This document shows, one piece after another, positions 1 to 10,321 of a stretch of DNA of 64,000 bases; position 1 is the stretch's first letter, and each line of letters starts with the position of its first letter. Below the pieces are notes generated by a model. The model had not been told where the DNA came from. It saw only the letters and a list, made by a program, of their open reading frames with translations, and ran no database searches. Source of the stretch: Hypericum androsaemum (Eukaryota; Streptophyta; Magnoliopsida; Malpighiales; Hypericaceae); the NCBI GenBank assembly GCA_963995505.1, contig OZ023190.1, forward strand, positions 6,528,516-6,592,515, read 5' to 3'. The position numbers and the translations under genes are program-made.

Positions 1-154
1 ATAACTAGGTAGCTTGGGATTATCGAAGAAGGAAACGGTGAACGGCGGCGAGATCGAGGCGGGAGAGGAGGAACGACCATCGATGAACCGCCGTCACCCG
101 CTGCTCGGCCACAACCACGCGCGCTCCTCCTCGGCGATCTGCTGCTACTTCCAG

Positions 155-600
155 TGCGGTCTACCACCAAGCCCGAAGCCTCCTCCCTCGCCGTCCCCCT
201 CTCCATAATGGCCACCCCCTCATGCCGTCCCCTGACCTCCCCATCCTCCTCTACGAGCCCCTCACGTGCGGCGCCACTATCAACCCATACGCACGCGTGG
301 ACTACCCCTCCCGCGTCTAGCACTGCCCCTTCTGCCTCCGCGGTCGGAACCTTTTCCCCGTCTCCTATTCCGACATCGCCGAGGCCAACCTCCCTGCCGA
401 GCTCTTCCCCACCTACTACTCCGTCGAGTACTCCCCGGGGGGAGACGTGGTGGGACCCACATTCGTGTTCGTGGTGGACGCGTGCGTGGATGTCGGGGAG
501 GAGATGGGGGCGGTGAAGCGGGAGCTTCTCCTCGTGCTCGAGCAGCTCCCAGATAATGCGCGTGTGGGGCTGGTGGTGTTCGATTCGATGGAGATTGGTA
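155..600 (+). pseudogene. SEC23 (COPII coat) gene fragment, broken
   Basis: The conceptual translation matches the N-terminal region of plant SEC23, the GTPase-activating subunit of the COPII inner coat at the endoplasmic reticulum. Recognisable blocks in order are [73 protein letters not shown] and LLLVLEQLPDNARVGLVVFD. There is a frame change near 225 and an in-frame TAG at 318-320 where family members usually have an aromatic residue just before the second zinc-finger CxxC. The first zinc-finger CxxC is damaged. The trunk, helical and gelsolin-like domains are absent. It lies beside a MULE terminal repeat, so it is best read as a captured gene fragment, not a SEC23 gene. Confidence 0.8.
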
Positions 601-644
601 TGAGATTTTTGAGGTTGTTGGGTTATGGAGGAAGGTGAGAGGTG

Positions 645-705
645 AGAGAGGGGAAGAAGAAGAAGAAGAGGAGGAGGAGGAGGAGGAAAGAGAAGAGAGG
701 GGAAG
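645..705 (+). repeat. Purine (GGA/GAA) tract
   Basis: A run of about 60 bases made almost only of G and A separates the SEC23 fragment from the right TIR. The related element at 18678-19591 has a much longer GGA tract in the same position relative to its TIRs. Confidence 0.8.
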
Positions 706-925
706 TGGGAGAGAGTCCACGTGGTGCCACATCATCAATTTTTTGTGATGTGGCTGTTCCACATGGTCGGGCAGCATTCGGGAAGATCCGGGCAGCTCCG
801 GGCAGCTGCCCGAGGCCCTTTTTGATGTTAATTAGAATAAGTATGACTCGATTGGTCGGTTTTTTACCACATGGTACTAAAGTAATTTTGGGCGATACCA
901 CAGGATACTAAAGTAGACTTTTCCC

Positions 926-2030
926 ATAATAATTTAACACTAACCATGTCATTAAAAATCCATACCGAAATGGCGATCCACGGGACTTATATTTGATAAA
1001 AATTAGAATAAGTTGAACATATTCCCAAAAGACAAAATTAAATCACATTTACTAAATAAAAAACGTGTAAACCATAGAGAGACAAAAAATGAATTTTTCT
1101 CTAAAGTGGATGAATTAATGAATTGCGCTTTATCCAAGGTACCAATTACTTTTTTATTTTTGATTCAAGAACAATCTGTGTCCTAGGCTTCTAGGTAAAC
1201 CTCTAGGATGTCTCTATACGATAAAGCTCATTAACTATAAGACAAGTAAGCTTCTCTAGACGAAACAAGTAACTAAAATTAGTAGATGTTGTAAATGAGT
1301 TAAAATTTCTATCATCTTGTTAGAGAATTAAAACTCACAAAGTACTCGTGTTAAAATATGAGACACAAGGTGGTCAACTTTTACATTTTTAAGGATATAG
1401 CCTTACAAATTTTAATCAAGGAACAAAAAGTACATGAATTTGCTGTCTTGCGTGTTTCTTCTCCTGTCTTTCTTCTAAGAAGATAATTACATCACTCACA
1501 TATGAACTACATTGGTTTCGTCATTATGTAGTAGTGTGAAATGTCTAAAATAGCTTTCGTACATTAAAAAAATTATTATTTTTTCGTCTAGCTAGTATCA
1601 GTATTCAGTACTAAATAATAAAATAGAATTACCAGGAACGCTAACAAAGGAGTTGAATGTTTGGATTTAGAGACTGTCCAAAATTTGCAAGTCAATCGGG
1701 TCATTGGTTACCGTCGCCATACACATGTTTTTGCCTCAATTTCCCAATGTTGTTGAAAGAGGGAGCGAATTTTTTAAAAGTAAGAGTGGCTTTCAAGCTT
1801 TCCCATTGACGAGGAGAGTTCTGGTACAATTTGGAGCGAAACAACGTCTATTACAATAATAGGTACTATCGCATAATTCACATGTACAGTACTAAGGTGC
1901 AAAAAAGAGTGATTCCTCGTCTTGATCTAAGCATCACCTCCTTGAACTGAATTAGCTTCTTTATAAGAGTATTGGAGTGCAAAAATATCAAGTCTACTGT
2001 ATGTCTATTATGGTGTCAGTAGAATTTTAT
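926..2030. other. Intergenic, AT-rich; no gene recognised
   Basis: This stretch is AT-rich and has no open frame of note on either strand, no recognisable repeat and no RNA gene that I can see. Confidence 0.5.
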
Positions 2031-2450
2031 GTCCGGGACGACGTGAAGGGTTCACTTAATGTCCTCATATGACATCAAGGTTCCATTTCATGTCCAGGAT
2101 AATACCAAGGGTCTACTTAATGTCCTGGTGCGATGCTAATGGTCTATTTAATATCCAAGACAATGTCAAGAGTCTACTCAATGTCCTGGTGCAACGCCAA
2201 TGGTTTATTTAATGTCCAGGATCATGGCAAGGGTCCACTTGATGTCCTGGTTCAATACAATGGGGCTACTCAGTGTCTTGGTGCAATGCCAAGAGTTTAC
2301 GTAATGTCTTGGTGCAACGCCAGGGATCGACTCGATGTCCAGTGCAACGGAATAAGAGGACTTAGTGACCAGTGCCACGCCAAAGGGAAACTTAATGTCG
2401 AGACCTTCACTAAGAGTTATTTAATGTCTTGGACAATGTTAAACCATTAA
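2030..2450 (+). repeat. Degenerate tandem array in a retrotransposon 3' region
   Basis: At least ten imperfect copies of a roughly 35-40 base unit are visible, with the core 'gg-tctacttaatgtcctggtg' followed by 'caatgccaa'. Copies differ by substitutions and small indels. The array ends about 30 bases before a purine-rich stretch (TTAGGGGGAGA, near 2473-2483) that looks like a polypurine tract. It therefore probably lies in the 3' untranslated part of an LTR retrotransposon. Confidence 0.65.
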
Positions 2451-2483
2451 GGGCTTCATGACGGGTTTGATGTTAGGGGGAGA

Positions 2484-2989
2484 TGCTACGGCATGACCTA
2501 ATTAGGGGCAGGGTTTTCCTATATTGAGCCAGATCCTTCAATATTTGGCCAAGATTTGGGATGTTTCTATTTAGGCCGGGATTGCTTGCTCAACACGGCC
2601 TTATGGTCTTTATTTGGGACCGAGTCTTTTTATTTTGGAAATGGCTTAAGCAGAGACTTCTTAAACGAAGCCTGACCTAATTAGAGTCTTTCCTATGTTG
2701 GAGGCCCGGGCTAGGTTGAGGGTTTCTATATAAAAAGGGCTTGAGCGAAAGAGAAGACATATATCAACAACCAATAAAACCTATACTGTTCTCTCTTGTA
2801 TCATTTATATCAACAACCAATAAAACCTATACTGTTCTCTCTTGTATCATTTTTCCCTTTCCTAGCATAGCCTTAGCCTAGCGTAATCTTAGTCATGTTT
2901 TTTCCTCTCCATTAGGCCGACCTTGGGACGATTACTCTAAATTCGTCTCGGAAAGCCTTAGCATTCTTGTACTCTTTTTTTCTGCAACA
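2484..2989 (+). mobile_element. LTR of a plant LTR retrotransposon (about 506 bp)
   Basis: The segment starts TGCTACGG and ends TGCAACA (TG...CA). It is preceded by a polypurine tract (TTAGGGGGAGA) and followed within 5 bases by TTTTGGCACACCTGGTGGGA, which resembles a primer-binding site. It contains a TATATAAAAAG box near 2730. A 46-bp direct duplication (TATATCAACAACCAATAAAA and following bases) spans about 2759-2850. Having a polypurine tract upstream and a primer site downstream of the same LTR suggests two elements sharing one LTR, or a recombinant. Confidence 0.6.
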
Positions 2990-3910
2990 TATTTTTGGCA
3001 CACCTGGTGGGACTAAGGAGGACGTCTGAGAAGGCGGTCTAATCTTTGCCCGGCCAAGACTACCAACAATTTTGTTGCATCGGTTCTCTCTAAGGAGCCG
3101 ACACCTTCTGCTTCTCAGCTAAATATGAGGAGGAACTCATCTACCGCGGCTCCCTCCAAAGAGCCGGCTGAGATAAACGTCGTCCTGATGGAGACCTATG
3201 CCTCATATATTGCTTGGAAGAGCTACGAGGTGTCTTATAGGCCCATTGTCCCGATAGCGACATATGCTGCCTTCGTTGCTCGGAAGAGCTATGAGGAGTT
3301 CTTTAGGCCCGACATCTCGATGGAGACATATGGTGCCTTTGTTTCTTAGAAGCATTACGAGGAGTACTATAGGCTCTACTACGAGGAATACTACAGGCTC
3401 TATGAGGAGTCTTCTAGGTGCACTAAGAAAGATTTTTAGGCGATCATTGATCAAGTCCAAAAGGTTCCAAACCACGTGGGTCTTTACCTAACCGTGACAG
3501 TAGGGTCAAATGACGGTAGGGTCTTTACCTTATTGTGATGTCGAAACTCTAGAATTCACAAGTCTACTCAGCCGACCACTATCGGTTAGGGCCTCCAATT
3601 ACCCAGGGTTAGAAGAGTCCTCTACAAGCGAACAGATCCAAGAGGTTCATGTGACGGCTAGGGACAGTTCATGACGTTGCTCATGTTCCAAACCCGATCC
3701 CTCAGTTCATGATGTTGAGGCAAGGAGAGCTCGATGAGGACGATGTCAACCGTCAACTGATGTTCGGATCTACCCAACAACAAAAGACTGAAGGGCGATC
3801 CATATTCTCTCAACCTAAAGGTGCTACCCAACATCAATTCTTAGAGGGTCAGCCATTGATGAGTCCCCACTATGTTGCTCCTGTGGCCATGGTTGGCTTC
3901 CAATGAAAGA
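2990..3910 (+). pseudogene. Decayed retrotransposon leader and gag-like remnant
   Basis: Downstream of the putative primer-binding site lie short open frames (3125-3349, 3709-3906) broken by stops and frame changes. The first contains three degenerate protein-level repeats of a METYASY-x(5)-KSYE type unit. I recognise no reverse transcriptase, integrase or protease motifs, so the assignment to gag rests on position alone. Confidence 0.4.
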
Positions 3911-4049
3911 GAGCAGGCCCCAAACAAAGGATGTATTTGATCTAGGGCCTCCATCACCTCAGACCTCGTGAAGGGCCTATCCAGTTTGGAGTTCATCTCC
4001 ATAGTTACTTTCCTCTCCACTAAATCTGTAATAGCCTGCGCTTGCCTGC

Positions 4050-4289
4050 AACCACTAGACCTAAAAGTGAGATATAAAAATCACGAAAAATCTCAGCTAC
4101 CTGGCTTTGTTCGTATATGGGAGTCCCATCCTGTGCTTATATTTCCGAGATCCAGTTCCTTTGATGCCTAACTCTTGCCCTTTAATGGAAGAGTTTGGTG
4201 TTCCGGTCACCTTCCTGGAGCCAGTCAATCCGAGACCGCTGCGCCCACATTAACTCCTCTCTAACTAGCAGCTCGTCCCTCTCCGCTAA
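4050..4289 (-). pseudogene. LINE ORF2 (reverse transcriptase region) remnant, distal part
   Basis: The minus strand encodes ERDELLVREELMWAQRSRID, then WLQEGDRNTKLFH, a stop, and RARVRHQRN. This order is typical of the linker between endonuclease and reverse transcriptase in plant L1-type LINEs (usual consensus W-x-Q-R-S-R, W-L-x-E-G-D-x-N-T-K-F-F-H). It ends exactly at the Harbinger insertion point, and its upstream part is found at 8225-8500. Stops show that it is dead. Confidence 0.75.
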
Positions 4290-4634
4290 GACTACCAGCA
4301 TCCGCAACCTGCCCCAGCTTAGGTCACTGAATAAATAATTAATTTCTCTCTCATCCACATCAACCCAACCCAATTAAATACTTTTCTATCCACATCAGCA
4401 ACCTACTTTAACCTAGATCACAGAATAAATAATTAATTTCTCTCTTATCCACATATTATCTACTATCATTTTTTGTTTATATAAAAATTATAATAAATAT
4501 ACGAAAATGATTATTTCATAATTATAACAAGAAAAAAAATTAATTAATACCAAAGTAACAAAATTAAGATTACAAAAGTTAGAATACAAAATTAGATAGA
4601 AATAATTCGAGGTACAAAGATAACTCCAATTTTG

Positions 4635-5250
4635 GGTTCTATTTATAGAAATTTTTTTAAAATACGAATTTTTATATTGTTAAAGATCACTTCAATTTTT
4701 TTAACCACACAAATAATATCCAAAAAATTAATTTATACGAATAATATTGTGATAAGTGTAAGTAAGTAGATAGAAAAGAAAAAAAAATCTACGCAAGCGA
4801 GGGCAAGGCTGAGTGTCTGGGGGTGCTAGACATCCCTGCTGACACTCAACCGAGGGCGAGGGCGAGGGCGAGACTTTCTTATTTTTTTAATTTTTTTTCC
4901 ACGTGGCTGCCGACCCCGAGGTCGGGGCCGTTGATGCACTTTGGCTAAGACCAGGCGCATCTGCGCCTTTCACCGGCCTCGACCCGGGCCACGTAGGAAA
5001 AAAAAATAAAAAACAAAAAGGGGCGGTGCCCTCAAATAAAGTGGGGGCAAAATTCGCCCCCTCGCCCTCGACCCTTGGTTTTTTTTTTACTTTTCTATCT
5101 AGTTAGTTATACTTGGTATAATGTTATTCGTATAAATAATTTTTTTAGATATTATTTATGTGGTTAAATTTTTTTTGAATTATCTGTGATAAAAAATAAT
5201 TATAATTTATATAAAAATTTATATTTTTCAAATCTCTATAAATAGAGTCT
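4635..5250. repeat. Nested inverted-repeat (MITE-like) element with GC-rich core
   Basis: The left arm begins TTCTATTTATAGAAATTTTT and runs to AGTAGATAGAAAAG near 4773. The right arm is its imperfect reverse complement, from about 5085 (CTTTTCTATCTAGTTAG) to 5250 (CTCTATAAATAGAG). The arms are about 140-165 bp long. The centre, about 4790-5080, is unusually GC-rich and holds smaller inverted words and GAGGGC repeats. I could not define a target duplication. No coding capacity was recognised. Confidence 0.6.
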
Positions 5251-6060
5251 GATATGAATATGAGAAGCACTCATATGATGATTTCAAGTGCCAATCTGAC
5301 CAAGTGAGAGAGCACGCACAAAGCACTTTTAAGTCACAACTTTGTGGGCTGATTTCCAAGTATATTTTGGAGAGTTGGGCTCAAGAAAATTTATTAAAGT
5401 CCATGGGCCAAGAGCCACAAAATTCAGCTGAGTTTATGACCTTAATACAAGTTCTAGAAGGTCCATTCAGCAGCCAAGATCCACAAGAGTGATTCTCTCT
5501 GATTTGGGAATTCTATTTAGGAAATAAAATTTCAGCCATGAGTATTGTTTAGGAAATTAGTTCCAGCAACTTTTGGCTTGCTTGTCACGTTTTGGCCTTC
5601 CTAAAAGATTTAGATTTAATTCCCTTTTTAGTTTATCTTTACAGCCAAAATTCTGGCCAACTTAGGAAGTATTTTGATTTGAAATCTCTTTGTAATATTG
5701 AGCCTATTTATAGAGGCTTATGCAATGAGAAGAGGCATAATATTTTGATCAAAAAACGTGAGCAAGTCTCTCCCTTGGTTCTATGGAACTTCTCGAACAC
5801 AGCGGAGCGATTTCGTGGAGTTCACCATCGACTTATCAAGCGGCCCATCATCACCGTTTGTGGCGTCATCAACATATCAAGGTTCTTTGTTTTAACTCAA
5901 GCAGCGGGTCGCGGTCTTAATACCAAGGTTCTTATTTGGTTGTGAGCATCAGGTCGAGATCTCCATCACGAACTGATCTAGAACGATCTGGGATTTCAAC
6001 GCTTCGTGGACGGGTCTCGCGCATCGTTGGCGGGGTTCGTATCATTTGGCATCAGAGCCT
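5250..6060 (+). mobile_element. Retrotransposon LTR with initiator-Met-type primer-binding site
   Basis: The putative LTR starts TGATATGAAT and ends GTATCA at 6044. It is followed by TTTGGCATCAGAGCC (6045-6059), close to the plant initiator tRNA-Met primer-binding consensus TGGTATCAGAGC. A short adenine- and guanine-rich leader follows to about 6250, and then the retroelement sequence stops without gag or pol. It is therefore a truncated insertion inside the Harbinger element. The left boundary is less certain than the right. Confidence 0.6.
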
Positions 6061-6327
6061 AGGTTCTATTTCAGTTCTATCTATCCTTTAAATTTCGTTT
6101 TTATCATTAGTTTTCAGTTAGTTGTTCTTATTGTATTCTGAGTTGGAGAAAGAATAAAAATAAAAAAAAAGAGAGAAAAAATCCGAAAAAAAGAAAGAAA
6201 GAAAAGAAGGCAGCCTACAAAGAAAGAAAGGAGGCTGAAAAAAAAGTGGAAAGAAAAAAAGAGAGAATGGTATCAAGCATACTTTGGACTTTTTCCTCAA
6301 CAAATGATATCATATCACCCCCAACAT

Positions 6328-6480
6328 GCTACTTGTCCCGTAGCTATTTTATGTCGCTTCAACTTTGGTATCCAATGTCAGTCCCCCCCACATGCTACTT
6401 GTCCCGTAGCTATTTTATGTCGCTTTAACTTTGGTATCCAATGTCAGTCCCCCCCACATGCTACTTGTCCCGTAGCTATA
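6328..6480 (+). repeat. Tandem repeat, about 66-bp unit, 2.3 copies
   Basis: The unit begins CATGCTACTTGTCCCGTAGC and ends AATGTCAGTCCCCCCCA. Two full copies and the first part of a third are nearly identical, so the duplication is recent. It lies just upstream of the Harbinger transposase ORF. Confidence 0.85.
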
Positions 6481-6526
6481 TATTTGGATTAATATCAAAC
6501 TTAAACATACACAAATATCCTTTCAA

Positions 6527-7840
6527 ATGTCTCTCAATTTTGAATCAAGTTCTGGTTCAAGTTTCGGTGATTCATTCACCATTGAATTTGATGAATGGGA
6601 GGCACGAGTCTGTGACCAGAATCAACAAATTGATCACATACTCGAGGATATGCTCGTTGCTAATCAGCAAACGACTCCACCACTAAGGCGATTTGTCAAT
6701 AGGGAACGCCAGGTTGGTGATGAGTGCTTGATGAATGACTATTTTATAGAGAGGCCAATGTATCTACCTGAAACCTTCCGACGTAGGTTTCGCATGCGCA
6801 GACCACTATTTTTTCGTATTGTGGAGGCGGTGAGTGCTTCAGATGAATATTTTTAACAAAGACGAGATGCTGCAGGTAGACAAAGTCTTTCGGCATTACA
6901 GAAATATACAGCAGCTATGCGAGTGTTAGCTTATGAGACATCAGCTGATGTTGTTGACGAGTATGTGAGAATGGGTGAATCTACAACAAGAAAAGCTCTC
7001 GTAAAGTTCGTTAACGGTGTCATCTCTTGGTTCGGTCCCGAGTATCTGAGAAAGTCCAACGAACAAGACTTGGCAAGACTACTCTATGTCGGAGAACAAT
7101 GTGGATTTTCGGGTATGATAGGCAGTATTGACTGCATGCACTGGGAATGGAAAAATTGTCCAACTGCATGGGCTGGACAATATTCAGGAAGGAGTGGGAA
7201 GGCAACAATTATTTTGGAGGCAGTTGCATCCTATGACTTATGGATATGGCATGCTTTCTTTGGAACACCACGTACGTGCAATGATATTAATGTACTGGAT
7301 CGATCTCTTGTTTTTACTGATGTCTTAGAAGGTCGAGTACCGAAAGTGAGTTACATCGTCAATGGTCGCCAAAATGATATGGCTTATTATCTCACTGATG
7401 GGATATATCCTGCATGGGCTGCATTTGTCAAGTCAATTACATCTCCGTCGACCCTAAAGCACAAGTTGTTCGCTCAACATCAAGAGGCTGCTAGAAAGGA
7501 TGTGGAGCGAGCATTTGGAGTTCTACAAGCTCGTTTTGCATTCATTCGACGTCCATGTCTTCTTTGGGACAAGGATTTCATAGGAAAAATTATGATGGCT
7601 TGTATCATATTGCACAATATGATAGTAGAGGATGAACGAGATACATATCTCCATTATTATGATCCAACAGAATTCCTAAATGAAGAACAAGAAGAACTTT
7701 TTCAGTTCTCTACTGAACGCATCGGAAGCCTATCATCCTATATGACTGCCAGGGAAAACCTTCGCAGTAGAGAAACTCATAGCGCTCTCAAAAGCGACTT
7801 AATTGAGCATATTTGGAAAAAATTTGCCAATCCTAATTAA
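6527..7840 (+). pseudogene. PIF/Harbinger DDE transposase (HARBI1-like) with one premature stop
   Basis: A single frame of 437 codons runs from ATG at 6527 to TAA at 7838, interrupted only by TAA at 6854-6856 (after SASDEYF). The nuclease belongs to the DDE_4 / HARBI1 group, which cuts and reinserts the element at TWA targets. Motifs are GSIDCMHWEWKNCP (first Asp, about residue 206), TCNDINVLDRS (second Asp) and DVERAFGVLQARF (third acidic residue), so the catalytic triad is kept. The C-terminal MACIILHNMIVEDE block is also intact. No separate Myb-like second ORF, normally needed for transposition, was found. A TAA in an otherwise clean frame suggests recent inactivation or a sequence error. 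Confidence 0.85.
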
Positions 7841-8224
7841 TTATGTATTATGTAATTTGCATCTTTCGTATTTGTAATATATCATTTAAGACATCTCTAT
7901 GTACTTTTAATTATTTTTTTCTAATTTTGTATTCCCACTTCGAGAAAAATAAAATTTTTTTACTTTGGCCAAAAAAAATTTCTTGTTATCTTAATTACGA
8001 AATAAATATTTATGTATATTTAATATAATTTTTATATAAACAAAAATGAAGTAGATAATATGTAGATGAGAGAGAAATTAATTGTTTATTTTGTGACCTA
8101 GGTCGGGGCAGGTTGCGAATGTGGATAGAATAAGAGATAATTGAGTTGTGCTGATGTGGATGAGAGAGAAATTAATTGTTTATTCCGTGACCTAGGTTGA
8201 GGCACGACACGAATGCGGATGGTC

Positions 8225-8500
8225 TAAGCACTCCTTTAAACGCCTCTTCACCGACCCGGTTAGCTGAACGGACTGGAGATCGACAACCTCCTCCTCAACC
8301 TATCGGGTGCGTTTTTTTGACACTACCGAAGACATTTTTATTCCACTGACCCAATTTCTCCTTTGCAACCTCGTAGTGATGCTCTCCCCGAGAGGTCCCA
8401 ATCCCACCCCAACCGAATATGCTCCTTTAACCTCTCGTGATTCATCCACGTTGTTTCAAATCTGAACCTTTTCTCCTGATACATCCGATTCTCGTTTTGC
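8225..8500 (-). pseudogene. LINE ORF2 remnant, proximal part
   Basis: The minus strand gives KRFRFETTWMNHERLKEH, then a degraded stretch with NVFGSVKK and later VEEEVVDLQSVQLTGSVKRR and LKECL in other frames. These match the post-endonuclease linker of plant LINEs. It joins in frame to the remnant at 4050-4289 across the Harbinger insertion. Several stops and frame changes are present. Confidence 0.7.
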
Positions 8501-8607
8501 CTCATTATGTTGTAGCAACTAATAAAGTTGAAAGAGCGTTGCCTCGGAAACTCTTTCACGTGTTGCCTCTGAGATCGGATGACTCGTGATAGAGCTAAAA
8601 GGAAGCC

Positions 8608-8635
<28 letters not shown>
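8608..8635 (+). repeat. (GA)n microsatellite
   Basis: About 14 perfect GA repeats. Confidence 0.95.
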
Positions 8636-8640
<5 letters not shown>

Positions 8641-8964
8641 GTTTCTTCTTTTCTTAAAGATACAGATTACGGGTGAATTGGAAGTTCGGAACTGTTCCAA
8701 ATAGAAGCAATATGCCTCTTCCTATACATGTAAAACTATAATCACATAGTGCTAAAGAACCTAGGCAACCTGCCGAAGAGAAAAAGGCACCGAGCAAAAA
8801 AAAATGATTATGTAAAGAAGCTGTGTGTCGTGAGTAAAAAGGTTCCACAAGGTGAAGTTTGTATTAGAGGCTCATTTGAGAAAAACATATCCAGTAGACC
8901 AAATTGGAAGATCGATCATACTGTCAGTGAAAAAGAACTAAAGTAGGGATTCCTTGGTGGTTTC

Positions 8965-10321
8965 CTAATTCGAAGTTATCCGGGGCTTCCTTACGTTCTC
9001 CTCTCCGTAATCCAGCCTCCTCTTGTTCGAACCATATCCATGATACTGGAAGACAATGCTGTAAAGGCAATGCCTAAGGCTCATGACATCAAAGCCCTCT
9101 ATGAAGTTCATGTCAGTGACCCTCGACTTGGTGCCAGCAAATCGCCGATACTCCTCCAAGACTGCGGGCAGGCACCAATTCTGTAGCTTCCTAAAACAAG
9201 CAACGAGGCAGCCCGTCCGATGCTGCAATAGTGAAAAACAGATGCTGAGAGAACTTCATAACATGGCTACATGGAAGAAAGAAAAGTAGGAGCGAAGATG
9301 CATATTATTATGCATTAGACTACACAGCTGAGTTATCAAGGGTAGAGCAGGCAGGGATTAGGAAAACAGTTGGAATGCAAATAGTACCGGATGCCCGGAC
9401 TAATACTTGGACTAGAAAAAGGTGTAGTAAAGGGAAACAGAGAACAAGTGGCAGTGTGATATAGTGAAGTTGATGAACAAGTAAAGATTCGTCACATAGT
9501 AAATGGATCATCCTACACAACACATAATTTACGTAGAGCACTTCTATATCAGGCAATTATCAAAAAGATGCATCAAAGAGAAGCTCAACTGCCTACCTTT
9601 CCGCCATTGCAGTGGATCAGAACTGGATGATTCCTCACATCTAGAGGCCCAAAAAAAAAAACAAAAAAAAAAAAACTGTTATAGACAATATGCCCATCAG
9701 AGAACACGATAAGCTTGCTCGTAGCGGATAAGCCCGTACCGATCAAGGCCTTGAGAGCCTCCATGATAGTATCCTTAGAAATTGATACAGAAGCCTCCTG
9801 AAGATGTGCAGATCACAAAAGGGCAATCAGAACATAAAACAGAAGACAATGAAGAGAAGCATTACCGTCCCCCGCGCGACTACGCAACAATTACCGTCTT
9901 GCCCTCCATCCCAAACTGAAGCAGCTTGATATTCTGAGCCTTGAGAAACTCTGCATTCTCTTTCGGGTACGGCTCTGGACACAAGTATCTGAAAAAAAAC
10001 CTCAGAAAAAAAAAGGAAATATTCACCGGGAAACACAAAATCCAAGAACCTTAGCCGATTCGTTAAAAATCTGAATCGGAGAAAGAGGGCAAAGTTAAAG
10101 AGAACGCACATGATGGATCGGAGTTTTAGGGTTTGGAGGAAACCGAAGTTGGCGGGCTGGGGGTAGGCGGAGCGGTAGACGTCGTCCTCGACCTTCGAGA
10201 AGTTCGCCGGCGGCGTCAAGAGCGCGCCGGAGACCCCGCCACTCTTCTCCACGTCATCTACTTTAGAGAGCAGACACATTCTCTGTCCCTTTTCTTCCCC
10301 CCTTTGGCTTCTTCGCTTCAT
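8965..10321 (-). CDS. Plant atypical dual-specificity phosphatase (PFA-DSP / At1g05000-like)
   Basis: Five exons give 221 aa: 10110-10321, 9895-9988, 9740-9797, 9597-9640 and 8965-9222. All introns are GT-AG and the phases agree. The product belongs to the plant and fungal atypical DSP (Siw14-like) family, small cytosolic phosphatases reported to hydrolyse inositol pyrophosphates. Visible motifs are [49 protein letters not shown] and TGCLV, in the usual order and spacing. The P-loop reads HCNGGKHRTG where the family normally has HCKRGKHRTG. The C-x5-R catalytic core is intact, but a Lys-Arg pair is replaced by Asn-Gly, half of it at an exon end. The start could also be the in-frame ATG at 10279. 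It is intact otherwise. The biological substrate is inferred from the family. Confidence 0.85.

Larger units (their letters stand above)
1..925. mobile_element. Right part of a Mutator-like (Pack-MULE) element carrying a SEC23 fragment
   Basis: The stretch from about 765 to 925 is nearly the same as the right terminal inverted repeat of the complete element at 18678-19591: a GGGCAGCTGCCCGAGGCCC block, then the TTTTTGATGTTAATTAGAAT block, then two copies of a 'taccaca-gg-tactaaagta' phrase, ending in ACTTTTCCC at 925. Only this end lies in the window, so the left TIR and the target duplication cannot be checked. Inside it are a SEC23 gene fragment and a purine-rich tract. That the fragment was captured by the element is an inference from this layout and from its complete relatives further on. 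Confidence 0.75.
4290..8224 (+). mobile_element. PIF/Harbinger DNA transposon (3.9 kb) with TAA target duplication
   Basis: The ends are inverted repeats: left GACTACCAGCATCC, and the right end read in reverse complement GACCATCCGCATTC, both continuing into similar sequence down to a shared TTAATTTCTCTCTCATCCAC block. The flanks are TAA at 4287-4289 and TAA at 8225-8227, the 3-bp duplication expected of the PIF/Harbinger superfamily. Removing the element with one TAA copy restores the reading frame of the interrupted LINE. It encodes a DDE transposase with one premature stop (6527-7840). It also contains a nested inverted-repeat element, an LTR piece and a 66-bp tandem repeat. Confidence 0.88.

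Noticed and set aside
280..777. 165-codon minus-strand ORF over the SEC23 fragment
   Set aside because: It is Ser/Pro/Arg-rich antisense of a GC-rich exon and the purine tract, with no domain.
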